A stretch of DNA of 64,000 nt from positions 21,672,501-21,736,500 of the forward strand of contig CP142456.1 of assembly GCA_038049695.1 (NCBI GenBank), read 5' to 3'. A program made the translations under genes and the position numbers. The notes below the pieces were generated by a model. It worked only from the letters and a program-made list of their open reading frames with translations. It was not told the DNA's origin and made no database searches. This document shows positions 22,468 to 34,035 of the stretch, piece after piece. The stretch comes from Cinnamomum chago. Its lineage: Eukaryota > Streptophyta > Magnoliopsida > Laurales > Lauraceae. Positions within the stretch are counted from its first letter, which is position 1, and every line of letters begins with the position of its first letter.

Positions 22468-22635
22468 CCATGAAGATTCCAATCTCCTCTTATGGTACCA
22501 GATAGAAGCCTTGCATCAGCACATGGGGGAATACCATTAATATTATTGAAAGAACACAACACTACTGACATCACCATCCTTTACACACATCTCAAAAGGA
22601 CGTTGGAAAGTCTCCACCATGTCTTGCTCTGTGAC
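22468..22635 (-). pseudogene. Beta-xylosidase exon 3
   Basis: Encodes [20 protein letters not shown] and GDVSSV, then (after a 2-nt loss near 22557) [20 protein letters not shown] and DWNLHG. It ends at a GTATTG donor (22467). The intron on its 5' side contains a 33-bp poly-A run (22682-22714). Confidence 0.85.
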
Positions 22636-22676
22636 CTATAAAAAGAGTCCCCTCTATTTTTTAAGGAAATGGTACC

Positions 22677-22717
<41 letters not shown>

Positions 22718-22784
22718 ATAAACCATACAAGCGCAAAGGTTATTAAGTATACTAGAGAACTAAGATTCGGGTTAAAAGTATTAC

Positions 22785-23089
22785 CTTTGCATCAAAAGTC
22801 CAACGATTCACACCTAACCAGTCTTCAAGATCATATGCAGCATAATGCTTGCAACATGATGATACTTTTAGGGGCTCGAGTTAGGGTCCTCGGAATATTC
22901 ATTGCCCTCAACATCTTGCAAGCCCCCAACATTGTTGACTGCATAGCGGCCAACTACAAATGGGTCTTCACCTGGTGTTTCTAGGGTTCTTCCCCATCTG
23001 GGGTCCTTAACTACATTGATGTTAGGACTCCAAAATGTCAATCCAGCCATTCCAAGGTTATACATGGCCCTTGCCTCAGTGGAAACAAC
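22785..23089 (-). pseudogene. Beta-xylosidase exon 2
   Basis: Follows an 89-bp intron (donor GTATGA at 23078, acceptor AG at 23091-23090). Encodes [40 protein letters not shown] and [17 protein letters not shown] 1-nt loss near 22873 shifts the frame. Beyond it, the text [20 protein letters not shown] is readable up to the GTAATA donor at 22784. Confidence 0.88.
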
Positions 23090-23185
23090 CTTAACATCAA
23101 CAACATATAGAAAGTGGATTAGCCCACATAACACAGATAGAATACATACATACTTCTTTTTATAAAATTAATTCATACCTGACCG

Positions 23186-24012
23186 TGTTGGAAGATGGCT
23201 TTTATACTTGGACGATGGGAGATACTAACTAGTTACAACTTAATTACAAAATACAAATTACACTAAGAACAAGAACCCACTTTATAAATTTTACACAAAT
23301 ACACTATTACAAAGGAATACACTTTTAAACCTACACACTTTTACAAGCAAGAAACTCACTCACTACACTTTACTCAATACACTCACTAAACACTCTTTAC
23401 TCAATACACTCACTAAAAAAAAAGGCACTTACTATAATTTCTCACTGCACACTGGTGTGTGTCTAACTCTACACTCACTTCACACTTGACTTCACTTCAC
23501 ACTTCTTCACTTTAGTTCACTTGTCTTGCAAAAGAGGCAAAGGCCTCATATTTATAAGTGTGGCTAGTCGGTGGAAAGATATCATGTGGATGGGAGTGGG
23601 TCCACGTGACCCTCTTGATCTTCACAAATTCAAGTCGGTTTGATTTCTCTAGAATAGGTTGGGTCGGTTGTGTAAGAAGGTGGTGTGGTTCATGAGGATT
23701 CTAGAAAGTCAAGGGAGAGAAATCAGGAGTGGATATTTCTAGGGATAAGGATCCCCTGTTTGGTCCAAATAGGGGATCCCTGTTTGGACCAAACAGGGGT
23801 CTCCACATGGGGGGCGGAAGAGAGAAAAAGTCAATCTCTCTTTCCTCCGCCCCCCCACGTGGAGGCCCCTGTTTGGTCCAAATAGGGATCCCCTGTTTGG
23901 ACCAAACAGGGGATCCGGTTCCTATTTCTAGACATTGTGATGTCATAGTGTTGTCTAGAACACTCAGGAGTCTAGGAGATATGGAGTATCAAGTGTCAGT
24001 GTCTGACTACCA
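23186..24012 (-). repeat. Copia 3' LTR (contains MITE)
   Basis: 827 bp, against 636 bp for its partner; almost all of the difference is the MITE at 23743-23922 plus its 9-bp target duplication. Confidence 0.92.
23743..23922. mobile_element. Foldback MITE, CCCTGTTTGG family (copy 3)
   Basis: 180 bp, absent from the partner LTR. Flanked by a perfect 9-bp duplication TATTTCTAG (23734-23742 and 23923-23931), occurring once in the other LTR, so the borders are exact. Ends are GGATAAGGATCCCC and GGGGATCCGGTTCC. Each arm contains two CCCTGTTTGG-CCAAACAGGG-type units, then CCACATGGGGGGCGG and its complement. The 9-bp target points to Mutator-like mobilisation. Confidence 0.93.
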
Positions 24013-24217
24013 TTACTCCCCCTCAAACACTGACATTATTAATTTTTTTGGATTGAAGCTGTCTTCATGCCAAGCTTTTCTCTTAACCTTGTGAAGGTGT
24101 CGGTTGACAAAGCCTTAGTGAAAATGTCTGTCACTTGTTCTGTAGTGCTACAGTACTCTAGCTTTACTGTCTTCTGCTTTATATGATCTCTTATGAAATG
24201 GAACCTGATGTCAATGT

Positions 24218-24738
24218 TGTGACGCCCCGGAGTCCCACATCGACTATAGAGAGGAAAGTGAATGTGGTTATATGTAAAGTTTACACCCTTACCTTGCATG
24301 AGGCCTTTTGATGGGTTGAGGCCCATCAGAAGCAAAACCGTGAGGCTCGTGGGCCAAAGCGGACAATATCATGCATGGGTGAAGGGTGGGGCGTTACAAA
24401 TGGTATCAGAGCCGACTCTCGACTAGTTCGAGTGTGGGTCCCCTGTCGTGGTCTGGTGCAAGTGGGCGGATCTCCATGTGGGCGGGCCAAGAGGGCTGGC
24501 AGGCTATAGGGACTGACAGGCTACTGCACATGGACGTGCAGCCCTAAGGGGGTGGAATGTGACGCCCCGGAGTCCCACATCGACTATAGAGAGGAATGTG
24601 AATGGGGTTATATGTAAAGTTTACACCCTTACCTTGCATGAGGCCTTTTGATGGGTTGAGGCCCATCAGAAGCAAAACCGTGAGGCCCGTGGGCCAAAGC
24701 GGACAATATCATGCATGGGTGAAGGGTGGGGCGTTACA
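24218..24738 (+). mobile_element. TRIM (miniature LTR element), 521 bp
   Basis: Two 181-bp LTRs (24218-24398 and 24558-24738), TGTGACGCCCCGG...GGGGCGTTACA, differ at only a few sites. A primer-binding site TGGTATCAGAGCC lies at 24401-24413 and a purine tract AAGGGGGTGGAA just before the second LTR. The internal part is 159 bp and has no coding capacity. A perfect 5-bp duplication AATGT flanks it (24213-24217, 24739-24743). It inserted into the RNase H part of the Copia element. Confidence 0.93.
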
Positions 24739-27700
24739 AATGTGCTTACTCCTTCCATGCTGTATAGGATTCTTAGCGAGTTCAATGACAGACTTGTTAT
24801 CTACATGTATAGTTGTGGATTCATCTTGTAGGTGATCAAATTCTTTCAGGAGGTTTCTTAGCCATATAGCTTCGCAGACTGTTGCTGAGGCTGCTACGTA
24901 TTCAGCTTCACATGTTGATAAAGCTACAATGCTTTGTTTCTTTGAAACCCATGTGAAAGCCGTAGATCTAAGATAGAACATATATCTTGTAGTGCTTTTT
25001 CTTTCATCTGGATCACCTCCCCAGTCACTGTCCGAATATCCAAATAAGTTTGCTTCGTTGCCATAGCTGTAGAAAAGACCAAGATTCATGGTACCTTTGA
25101 TGTATCGTAAGATTCTTTTAGCTGTTACCCAGTGTGACTCCTTTGGTCTTTCCATATATCGGCTCAAAAGTCTGACACCAAATACAATATTTGGCCTTGT
25201 GATTGTGAGATACCTTAGGCTTCCAATCAGGCTTTTGAATAGTGTCGGATTAATGTCTCTTCCTTCTCCTTCTTTCTTTAGTTTTAGACCTGTTGCTATA
25301 GGGGTGCTTACAGGATTGCAGTTGCTCATTATGAATTTTTTAAGGAGTTCTTTAGCATATTTCTTCTGTGAGATGGAAATACCATCTTGCTGCTGCTTGA
25401 CCTCTATACCCAGAAAGAAGGACATTAGCCCGCAGTCGGTCATATCGAACTACTTGAACATAGCATGCTTAAATTCTTCAAACATCTGGGGGCTGTTCCC
25501 AGTGAATAGTAAGTCATCAACGTAAATGCATGCTATGAGCGTTTCTCCATGAGCATTTCTTTTTGTGTAGACTGAATGCTCATATGGGCATTTGGAGAAC
25601 CCGTTTTCCTCTAGATAATTGTCTATACAAGCATTCCATGCTCGTGGGGCCTGCTTTAGCCCATATAACGCTTTCTTTAAGCGATATACTTTTTGCTTCT
25701 CTCCTTCTACTATAAAGCCTTCTGGCTGTTCTACATATACTTCTTCATCAAGTATACCATTTAGGAAAGCCGACTTAACATCTAGTTGGTAAATTTTCCA
25801 ACTGTGATGTGCTGCAAGAGAGATAAGCATTCTTACCGTATCAAGTCGGGCGACAGGAGCAAAGACTTCTTCATAATTCACGCCATATTGCTGTTTGTAG
25901 CCTTTAGCTACAAGCCTCACCTTATATCGATCGATCTCTCCATTGATCGTGCGCTTGATCTTGTATACTCACTTGACACCAATAGCTTTTTGGCCTGGAG
26001 GGAGTGTAGTAAGCTCCCAAGTGTCGTTCTTCTCGATGGCGTGAATCTCTTCTTCCATGGCTTTTATCCAATAATCTTCGTTCATTGCTTCTTGGAAGGT
26101 AACAGGCTCATGGTCAGCATAGAGACATAAGAGGTTGGTCTCTTCAGTTTCCTCATAGATGTCTCTTAGGCTTCTCATCTTGATTGGTGTGATGGAAGAG
26201 GAAGAGCTTCGAGCTTCGAGCTGCTTGCTGACGATCCATCTTGTCCTTTAGGACTCCTGCAAAGTGATGATGCTGTACATGGAGATGTTGCATCATCTCG
26301 CCTTGGGCCTTTATTATTTTGGGGATGTGCCTCTTGTTCTTCTATTTCAAGAGGCTTTTCTTGGGATGTGTTTTCTTTATTCCACCTCCATGCCTCGTCT
26401 TCATTAAAGACTACATCTCTACTTACCACCACCTTTTTAGTAAGTGGGTTGTAGAGTTTATACGCTTTAGACTCCTCACTGTATCCAATAAATATACACT
26501 TTTCTCCACGATCATCATGCTTCTTCCTCTTTGCCTTTGGTACTTGGGCATATGCAACACACCCAAATATTTTTAAATGGGCCACACTTGGTTTGTGACC
26601 ACTCCACGCCTCTTGTGGTGTCTTATTTCTGACACTTTTTGTAGGGCATCTGTTGAGTAAGTAGGCTGTACACGCAGCTGCTTCTGCCCAATATTTTTTT
26701 GGTAGACCTTTTTCTTTAAGCATGGTCCTCGTCATATCAAGGATGGTGTGGTTTTTCCTTTCCGCTCTTCCATTCTGCTGTGGTGTATAGGCAGTTGTAA
26801 ACTGATGCCTGATGCCCCACTGTCTGCAGTATTCTTGAAATTCTTTCGAGGTGTACTCTCCACCTCTGTCAGATCTAAGTGTCTTAATTTTACAACCACT
26901 TTCTACTTCTACACGGGCTTTGAAATTCTTAAAGGTAGTGAAGGCTGCAGATTTTTCTTTGATAAAGAATACCCAGAGCTTTCTACTGAAGTCGTCGATA
27001 AAAGTGATGATGTATCTATTACCTCCAAGAGATGGTGTCTCCAATGGTCTACAAATATCTGTGTGAACCAACTGCAATGGTGCTTTTGCTCTCCATGATT
27101 TTCCTACTGGAAATGAGTTTCTTTGTTGCTTGCCAAGTGTGCATGCCTCACACACATGGTCGAGCTTTTCAATAATAGGCAAGCCATGCACCATGTTTGC
27201 AGTGGATAATAGCTTGAGCCCATTGAAGTGAAGATGCCCATATCTAAGATGCCACTTCCATGACTCATTGTTTATAAGTCCCTGGAAGCACTTTTCTACC
27301 TTTGTGTTAAGATAGAGTGGGAACATGCGATTCTTCGCCATTTGGACTCGAGCTATATGCCTCCCATGTACATCTCTTAATGACAAAGAGAGATTTTCCA
27401 TGTGTATGACATACCCCTTTTCCAGGAGTTGCCCAAGACTAAGGATGTTACTTTTCATATTGGGCACGTAATACACATTTGATATATATGCAGGCACACC
27501 ATCTTTTTGATAAATCTTAATATTTCCCTTACCTTGTACGAGAAGCTTTGATGAGTCTCCGAGACTTACTTTTCCGCTGACATCTTCTGCAAGCTCTTCA
27601 AAGAGTTCATTCTTCCCGCACATGTGGTTGCTTGCGCCAGAATCCAGATACCAGACATTTTCTTGACCATAGCCTTCCTCTTGTGCTAGAAGAACTGTGG

Positions 27701-28682
27701 ACAATTCTTTTTCTTCATCTCTTGCTTCTGCAAAGTTAGATCTCTCCTCCCGTTGCGCGGGTTTGCTCCAGCACTCCGATGTAAAGTGTCCAAACTTGTT
27801 GCAGTTGTAGCATTGGACACTTCTTGAATTGCCACGACCACGGGCAAATCCACCTCTGCGAGCTCCTCTTCCACGATTATTGGAGCTCCTTGATTGAGAT
27901 TGCCCTTGTCTTTGAGTATTTGCTCCCCCTTTACCTCTACCGCCCTACTTCGAACTTCCGTGACCGAGCTTTTGTTCACTTAGCGTTAATTTTGACTTTA
28001 GTGCTTGTTCCAAGACCATTGAACCACTATTCTTTTGCATACGCTGCTCATGGACTTGAAGTGATCCCATTAATTCTTCTATTGAGAGAGTCTCTAAATC
28101 TTTGGACTCTTCAATAGCCACAACCACATGCTCAAATTTGGTTGTAAGGGATCTCAATGCTTTTTATACAATTCTAATATCTTCTATCTTTTCACCATTT
28201 CTCTTCATTTGATTTACTATTACTAGCAATCGTGAAAAATAATCAAAAATATTCTCACCTTCTTTCATGTGAGTGGCTTCAAATTCTGCTCGGAGAGACT
28301 GCAAGCGGACCCTCTTGACCCGATCAACGCCTTTGAAGATAGTGCTCAGGGTCTCCCATGCTTTCTTGCTAGATGGTGCTTCAGCAATATTCTCGAAGGT
28401 TGATTCATCTACCCCTTGATAGAGTAGGAACAGAGCTTTCTTGTCTTTCTTCCTCTGATCTTTTAGGGCAGTCTTCAGTTCCGGAGTGTACGCAGCTTCT
28501 TGCTCTGTAGTGGGTTCCACGTACCCTTCAGTGACAATCTCCCATAAATCCTGTGATCCAAATAATGCCTTCATTTGGATACTCCAATTCTCATAGTTCT
28601 CCTTCGTTAGCTTCGGGATCTGGGGTTGAACTAAGCTTGATGCCATCTCATCTTGTAGAGGAACCTGACTCTGATACCACTT

Positions 28683-29318
28683 TGTTGGAAGATGGCTTTG
28701 ATACTTGGACAATGGGAGATACTAATTAGCTACAACTTAATTACAAAATACAAATTACACTAAGAACAAGAACCCACTTTATAAATTTTACACAAATACA
28801 CTATTACAAAGGAATACACTTTTAAACCTACATACTTTTACAAGCAAGAAACTCACTCACTACACTTTACTCAATACACTCACTAAACACTCTTTACTCA
28901 ATACACTCACTAAAAAAAAAGCACTTACTATAATTTCTCACTACACACTGGTGTGTGTCTAACTCTACGCTGACTTCACACTTGACTTCACTTCACACTT
29001 CTTCACTTTAGTTCACTTGTCTTGCAAAAGAGGCAAGGCCTCATATTTATAAGTGTGGCTAGTCGGTGGAAAGATATCATGTGGATGGGAGTGGGTCCAC
29101 GTGACCCTCTTGATCTTCACAAATTCAAGTCGGTTTGATTTCTCTAGAATAGGTTGGGTCGGTTGTGTAAGAAGGTGGTGTGGTTCGTGAGGATTCTAGA
29201 AAGTCAAGGGAGAGAAATCTGGACTGGATATTTCTAGACATTGTGATGTCATAGTGTTGTCTAGAACACTCAGGAGTCTAGGAGATATGAAGTATCAAGA
29301 GTCAGTGTTTGACTAACA
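28683..29318 (-). repeat. Copia 5' LTR
   Basis: 636 bp, opens TAACA on the plus strand at 29314-29318 and TGTTGG at 28683. It keeps the uninterrupted sequence at the site where the partner carries a MITE. Confidence 0.92.
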
Positions 29319-29323
29319 GACCC

Positions 29324-29751
29324 AACCTATTCCACAATGACTCATTGAAAGATGCAGCTGAAAGAACGACATTTGGAAAACTCGTTGCTCCGGGAATGGT
29401 TGCGTTGTAGAATGTTCCTGGGCCTGTGTTAGCGACACCATGTAATGCCTCAGACCACCATTTATAATGGGGAAGGCCAAGTCTAGGCACTCCAGATGAA
29501 CGGTCTCCGAGCTGCTGCACCTTCTCCTCCACTGTCATTCTATCAACCAAATCGTTTGCTCTCACTTGATATGAAAATGATTGGTTGCAAAATATAAACT
29601 TTGAGATGTCTAAGCCATGAGCAGCAAATTGTGCAGCGCTGCAGACACAGGGATCAGATTTATACGAAAAAGATTACTTCTTTACTGGTCTAGCAGCTGT
29701 AGAGGAAGCGAAAAGTGTGAAATTAATGAGTAATGTTTTCAATTCCGCCAT
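29324..29751 (-). pseudogene. Beta-xylosidase exon 1 (main part)
   Basis: The ATG at 29749-29751 opens a hydrophobic signal-peptide-like segment (MAELKTLLINFTLFASSTAA). An in-frame TAA follows at 29674-29676; the same frame then continues with [39 protein letters not shown] and [11 protein letters not shown]. The Copia insertion begins immediately after the GGGTC at 29323-29319. The exon remainder (CAG before the donor) lies at 23079-23085 on the far side of that element. Confidence 0.85.
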
Positions 29752-29796
29752 TTCTAAACTAGCCTACAGTCTATCAATGGATAAAATTAGCAGACA

Positions 29797-29815
29797 GATT
29801 TTATTTATATTTATA
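29797..29815 (-). promoter_or_regulatory. Probable TATA box of the beta-xylosidase
   Basis: Minus-strand TATAAATATAAATA lies about 50-60 bp upstream of the ATG at 29751, a spacing that leaves a short 5' leader. Part of this upstream region is repeated at 57889-57950. Confidence 0.45.
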
Positions 29816-30516
29816 GTCATTAAAGAGTAAGTTACAGGTCTGATATCACTGTTTAAACTAAGGACAAAATTTAAATCTCTTGAGCCCTATCCCTCCTTTC
29901 TTATCGACTCCATCTCCTAAAATTTGGGGTTTTGTACTTTGTAAACCTCTTCCTCACCAACTAATCTTTTATCTTATGTTTCCTAGTAAGTCCCTTCAAC
30001 TCTATCCCTCCATTCTTATCTATTCTCTCTTTGTTACAATAAACCTAGCAAATCTTGTGATTGCAAGGCCCTCTCTCACAGTGTCTCTATTTTTTGTGGG
30101 GTTCAATTCAGTGATTCCATCACAACAATTGTGCTTAGATTACTATGTTTGCACCCACTCAGAAAAAAAAAATGCAAAAAAAATAAAAAATAAATGACCC
30201 ACTTTAAATTTCCTTAAATAACAATTAATGACGAATTCATGATACTCCTCATTGGGGGCGTAGTTATGAAAATTTCAAGCTGATCAAAACTGGCTAATTG
30301 ACCAATCCTTTATGCCATACGAAGCCCATAAAAGTCATTTAATTAAAATTAAGTGTTTCGTGAACATGAAAGATTGGTGGGACTAATCTTTTAATTTAGT
30401 TTTGGGCCATAGCCATTTCCTAATGCGAAAAATAAAGGGCCCATTTGATAATTGAATTGGATTGAAAGAAGACCATTTTATATACTTGATAATTAAATTA
30501 GATAGAAAGGAATCCC
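29816..30516. other. Xylosidase upstream region
   Basis: Upstream of the pseudogene on the minus strand. It holds a 60-bp segment also found at 57889-57950 and AT-rich text up to the Helitron. No other gene seen. Confidence 0.45.
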
Positions 30517-31452
30517 ATTATATATATTAAAGTAAAGGGAGAGGTGGGCTGTGAGGGGTGCCACGTCAGCACCCAATTATTCTCCTTTCAAATAAATATG
30601 GAGAAAAAGCATAGAGTGATTTAAGGTGCCATGTCATCACATGCCACAATTTTTTCTCCAAAAAAATCTCTTTATCCATATCCTCTATCTCATAAAGTCT
30701 CTCAATCAATATCCCCTCAAATTAAAGTTAGTCTTTAAAAAATAACACAAAAGACATTTTTAAGGGGGCCTACTATGTAGATCTTATGATCCAAAAATAA
30801 CAATCTCTTTCACTTATGTGTTACCCCACAAAAGTTTTAGAAAATTTAATAAATCTAACCCATGCACCATCTCAGTGGGACTACCTCATAGAACTTATCA
30901 ACTTGACTCAGATGTTAAATGGACTTGAGTCTTTGTTGAACTGAGGCCTTCAAAGAGTTGTCATATATTTTCAATACTTTTTTATCGTGTGGTTTGAGCT
31001 GGGATGATCCTATGTGCACCCGGACTCAAACCTTAGTTTGACCCGGCCTTTAAGGGGCAGTCTCAACCCACCATATTTTTTGAGTAGGCAGGCTCGAACT
31101 TAGTATCTAGGACCTGATATACACCTGAACTCAGGCCGTTCAATCCCTATTGATAGTAGAAACGGGCCAGTCCGAAAACTGGCCCATTGAAATTCCTACA
31201 ATAGGTCATTAATTTAATGAGATTCTAAATTATAAAACTTACTACACATGCTTGTAATGAGGTTAGTTTTGATGCTTCAACATTCATGTAAAATCTAGAA
31301 CCTTAACATTGACGAAAGCAATTAAATTTCCCTCCCTATCGTTATCTTGCATCAGGTATAGATCCCATGTGAGGGACCTATTTTCCTTGGATCATTTATT
31401 TTATATATTAAATAAATATATGACATTGATGTAGAATAAAAGAATTCTACAC

Positions 31453-31491
<39 letters not shown>

Positions 31492-31994
31492 GTTTGGTTG
31501 GATGTGGATTTGATTTGCATTTTCAAACAGGTGTGTTTTAATGGTAAGCAGGCTCAAAACGAGTGGGTAGTGTTTTGGGCCATTGGTGTGGGACTCATCT
31601 TAGCCATACGATATACCTAACAGACTGAGCCCCAACCGGATATTGATAGGAAAATGGATGCATTTGTTTTTTCTTTTTTCAATTTTTTTCTTTCTTTGAA
31701 TGGTATCATTTCTTCTTTTTACTTCCATCCAAAGTTTTCTCTTTTTTAGCAAGGACTTTCAACCCATGTATTTTTTCAATTTACAAAGATTTTATAGGTG
31801 CGATATCACAAGATTCTCATTATTATTTTTCACGATAATTTCTTCATTTTACCATAAAATCTCTAGACCTTTTTCCACTTTATTTTCTTCTAAAAATTCT
31901 TAAAAATAATAATAGTGGATTCTTCTTTTATAGTTTTAATTATTATAATAATTTATTATATCTTTGTTTCAGAGCCCAGGCATTTGTCGCTAGT
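30517..31994 (+). mobile_element. Non-autonomous Helitron, copy A
   Basis: Starts in ATTATATATATTAAAGTAA and ends TTTGTCGCTAG followed by T, the Helitron 3' CTRR-T rule. It is about 1.48 kb and aligns end to end with copy B in the same orientation. The terminal hairpin is shortened to AGCCCAGGC. No Rep/helicase coding. There are no target duplications, as expected for Helitrons. A CT microsatellite lies at 31454-31487. Confidence 0.78.
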
Positions 31995-33064
31995 ATTTTT
32001 GTAAACTAGATCATTGATTATTGATATGATGAAAGCCCCCTCAAACACAAATAGTAATTCTGAATAAGGACCCAGCTTTCATCCGATTATCAGATCATGC
32101 TTGGCATCATCCGCTGTTTGAAACTTCAAAAATTCTTAGATAAACATCTCTTTAGGATAAAGATAAACTTCCTTTCAAATCTACTTTTATCTTATCACAT
32201 AATAGTTATATACTGTCAATCATGTGTAATAAATACAAGTAATTTAAACAAAAGAAGTCATGTTTTTGCAATAGCTTACAAGTTGGGCACACCTACTAGA
32301 ATCGAAATCGTTCAGAATAAACACCCTCAGGCCTCTAGGTTATGGGGGTATTCTTTGAAAAAAAAGAAAAGACATGTTGCTGATGAAGAGAAGGCTTTAT
32401 TGGCCCAACCTATTGAGTCGATTGTACCAATCTTTTAACCATAAGACACTGTCATTCCATGATCGAACAGTTCTGAATTGTAAACAACTCTTTGGTCTAG
32501 CCAAAACTCCCTATAAATAACCAAGAAGGGCCCAGTGGTGGCTAGACAGGGTCCATAGGGCCTGCCAGTAGAATAAGGCCTGAGTAGCTAAAATGATTAA
32601 TTTAAAATTTTATATTACTTCAATTAAATTACAAAAAGTGATAATTAGGTCATATAAATATCTAATAAGAGGCGTGAGATCTGAATGATTTTGATCAAGC
32701 ATATGTGGGCTCCACATGGATCGCCAGAAGTGGCAGGATGAGATCTCATCTTTGGATCATGTCTTGTGATGATATATCCATGGGTGCAATAACAAAGGTG
32801 GGCCACGACTTGAAATAAACTCCTAAATCCTAATGGCCCCATTTCAATTATAATTTGGGCATATATAATATTTGGATAGGCATCGATTAATGATAGAAAC
32901 CCAAAACCTCAAGCCCAAATAAAGAGTGTAATTTAGTGATAATCTTTTCAACTCTAAACACGGTTAGTACCTGTTGTACAATGGATGGTGATGAATTATT
33001 TGAAAAGATGCACCTAATGCCACATGTTACTCTCCCGTGAAGAGGGAGCTACTTTAAGAGAGAT
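31995..33064. other. Spacer between Helitron copies
   Basis: About 1.07 kb of unique-looking AT-rich DNA, including a 113-codon plus-strand open frame (32097-32438) with no recognisable domain. No gene is supported. Confidence 0.4.
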
Positions 33065-34003
33065 ATTATATATATTAAAGTAATAGGAGAGGTGGGCTAT
33101 GGGTGGTGCCACCTCAGTACCTAATTATTCTTCTTTCAAATAAATATCGAGAAAAAATATATAGTGCTTTAAGGTGTCATATCATCACATGCCGCAATTT
33201 TTTCTCCAAAAAAATCTCTTTATCCATATCCTCTATCTCAAAAAGTCTCTCAATCAATATCCCCTAAAATTAAAGTTAATCTTTAAAAAATAACACAAAA
33301 GACATTTTTAAAGGGGCCCACTATGTAGATCTTATGATCCAAAAATAACAATCTCTTTCACTTATGTGTTATCCCACAAAAGTTTTAGAGAATTTAATAA
33401 ATCCAATTCATGCACCATCTTAGTGGGACCACCTCATAGAACTTATCAACTTGACTCAAATGTTAAATGGACTTGAGCCTTTGTTGAACTGAGGCCTTCA
33501 AAGAGTTGTCATATATTTTCAATATTTTTTTATCGTGTGGTTTGAGTTGGGATGATCCTATGTGCACCTGAACTCAAACCTTAGTCTGACCTCGGCCTTT
33601 AAAGGCCAGTCTCAACCCACTATATTTTTTGAGTAGATAGGCTCGAACTTAGTATTTAGGACCTGATATACACTTGAACTTAGGCCGTTCAATCCCTATT
33701 GATAGTAGAAATTGGCCAGTCCGTAAACTGGCCCATTGAAATTCCTACAATAGGCCATTAATTTAATGGAATTCTAAATTATAAAACTTATTGCACATGC
33801 TTGCAATGAGGTTAGTTTTGATGCTTCAACATTCATGTAAAATTTAGAGTCTCAACATTGATGAAAGCAATTAAATTTCCCTCTCTATCGTTATCTTGCA
33901 TCAGGTATAGATCCCATGTGAGGGACCTTTTTTCCTTTGATCATTTATTTTATATATTAAATAAATATATGACATTGATGTAGAATAAAAAGGATTCTAC
34001 ACG

Positions 34004-34035
<32 letters not shown>

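Larger units (their letters stand above)
23186..29318 (-). mobile_element. Ty1/Copia element in xylosidase exon 1
   Basis: LTRs at 23186-24012 (3') and 28683-29318 (5') in minus orientation, TGTTGG...TAACA. Flanks are GACCG/GACCC, a 5-bp duplication with one mismatch. The primer-binding site TGGTATCAGAG lies at about 28665-28675 and a polypurine tract at about 24013-24027. Parts in order: gag (UBN2-type, about 28.2-28.7 kb), zinc knuckle (near 27.8 kb), protease with DSGAS and integrase (about 26.2-27.7 kb), reverse transcriptase with YVDD (about 25.4-26.2 kb) and RNase H (about 24.7-25.4 kb). Fossil with several breaks. LTRs differ by roughly 2.5-3% by eye, so it is moderately young. It is interrupted by a TRIM and a MITE. 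Confidence 0.93.
19172..29751 (-). pseudogene. Beta-D-xylosidase (GH3, BXL6/7-like), interrupted by transposons
   Basis: Secreted cell-wall glycosidase of family GH3 that would remove xylose/arabinose from hemicelluloses. Seven exons on the minus strand: 29324-29751 plus 23079-23085 (exon 1, split by a Copia), 22785-23089, 22468-22635, 22204-22304, 21240-22095 (split by a hAT MITE), 20150-20563 and 19172-19970 (split by a foldback MITE). All introns are GT-AG and in phases that join conserved protein text. Motifs: [44 protein letters not shown], the nucleophile motif IVSDCDSIE, GLDLDCG, GYPGEGGG, VYPFGYGLSYT. Damage: an in-frame TAA at 29674-29676 (codon 26), a 1-nt loss near 22873, a 2-nt loss near 22557, a frame mismatch at the hAT site, and three exon insertions. 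Clearly dead, yet very recognisable, so death was recent or a functional paralogue exists elsewhere. Confidence 0.92.

Noticed and set aside
32097-32438. 113-codon open frame between the Helitrons
   Set aside because: No recognisable domain, no splice or promoter context, AT-rich composition equal to its surroundings.
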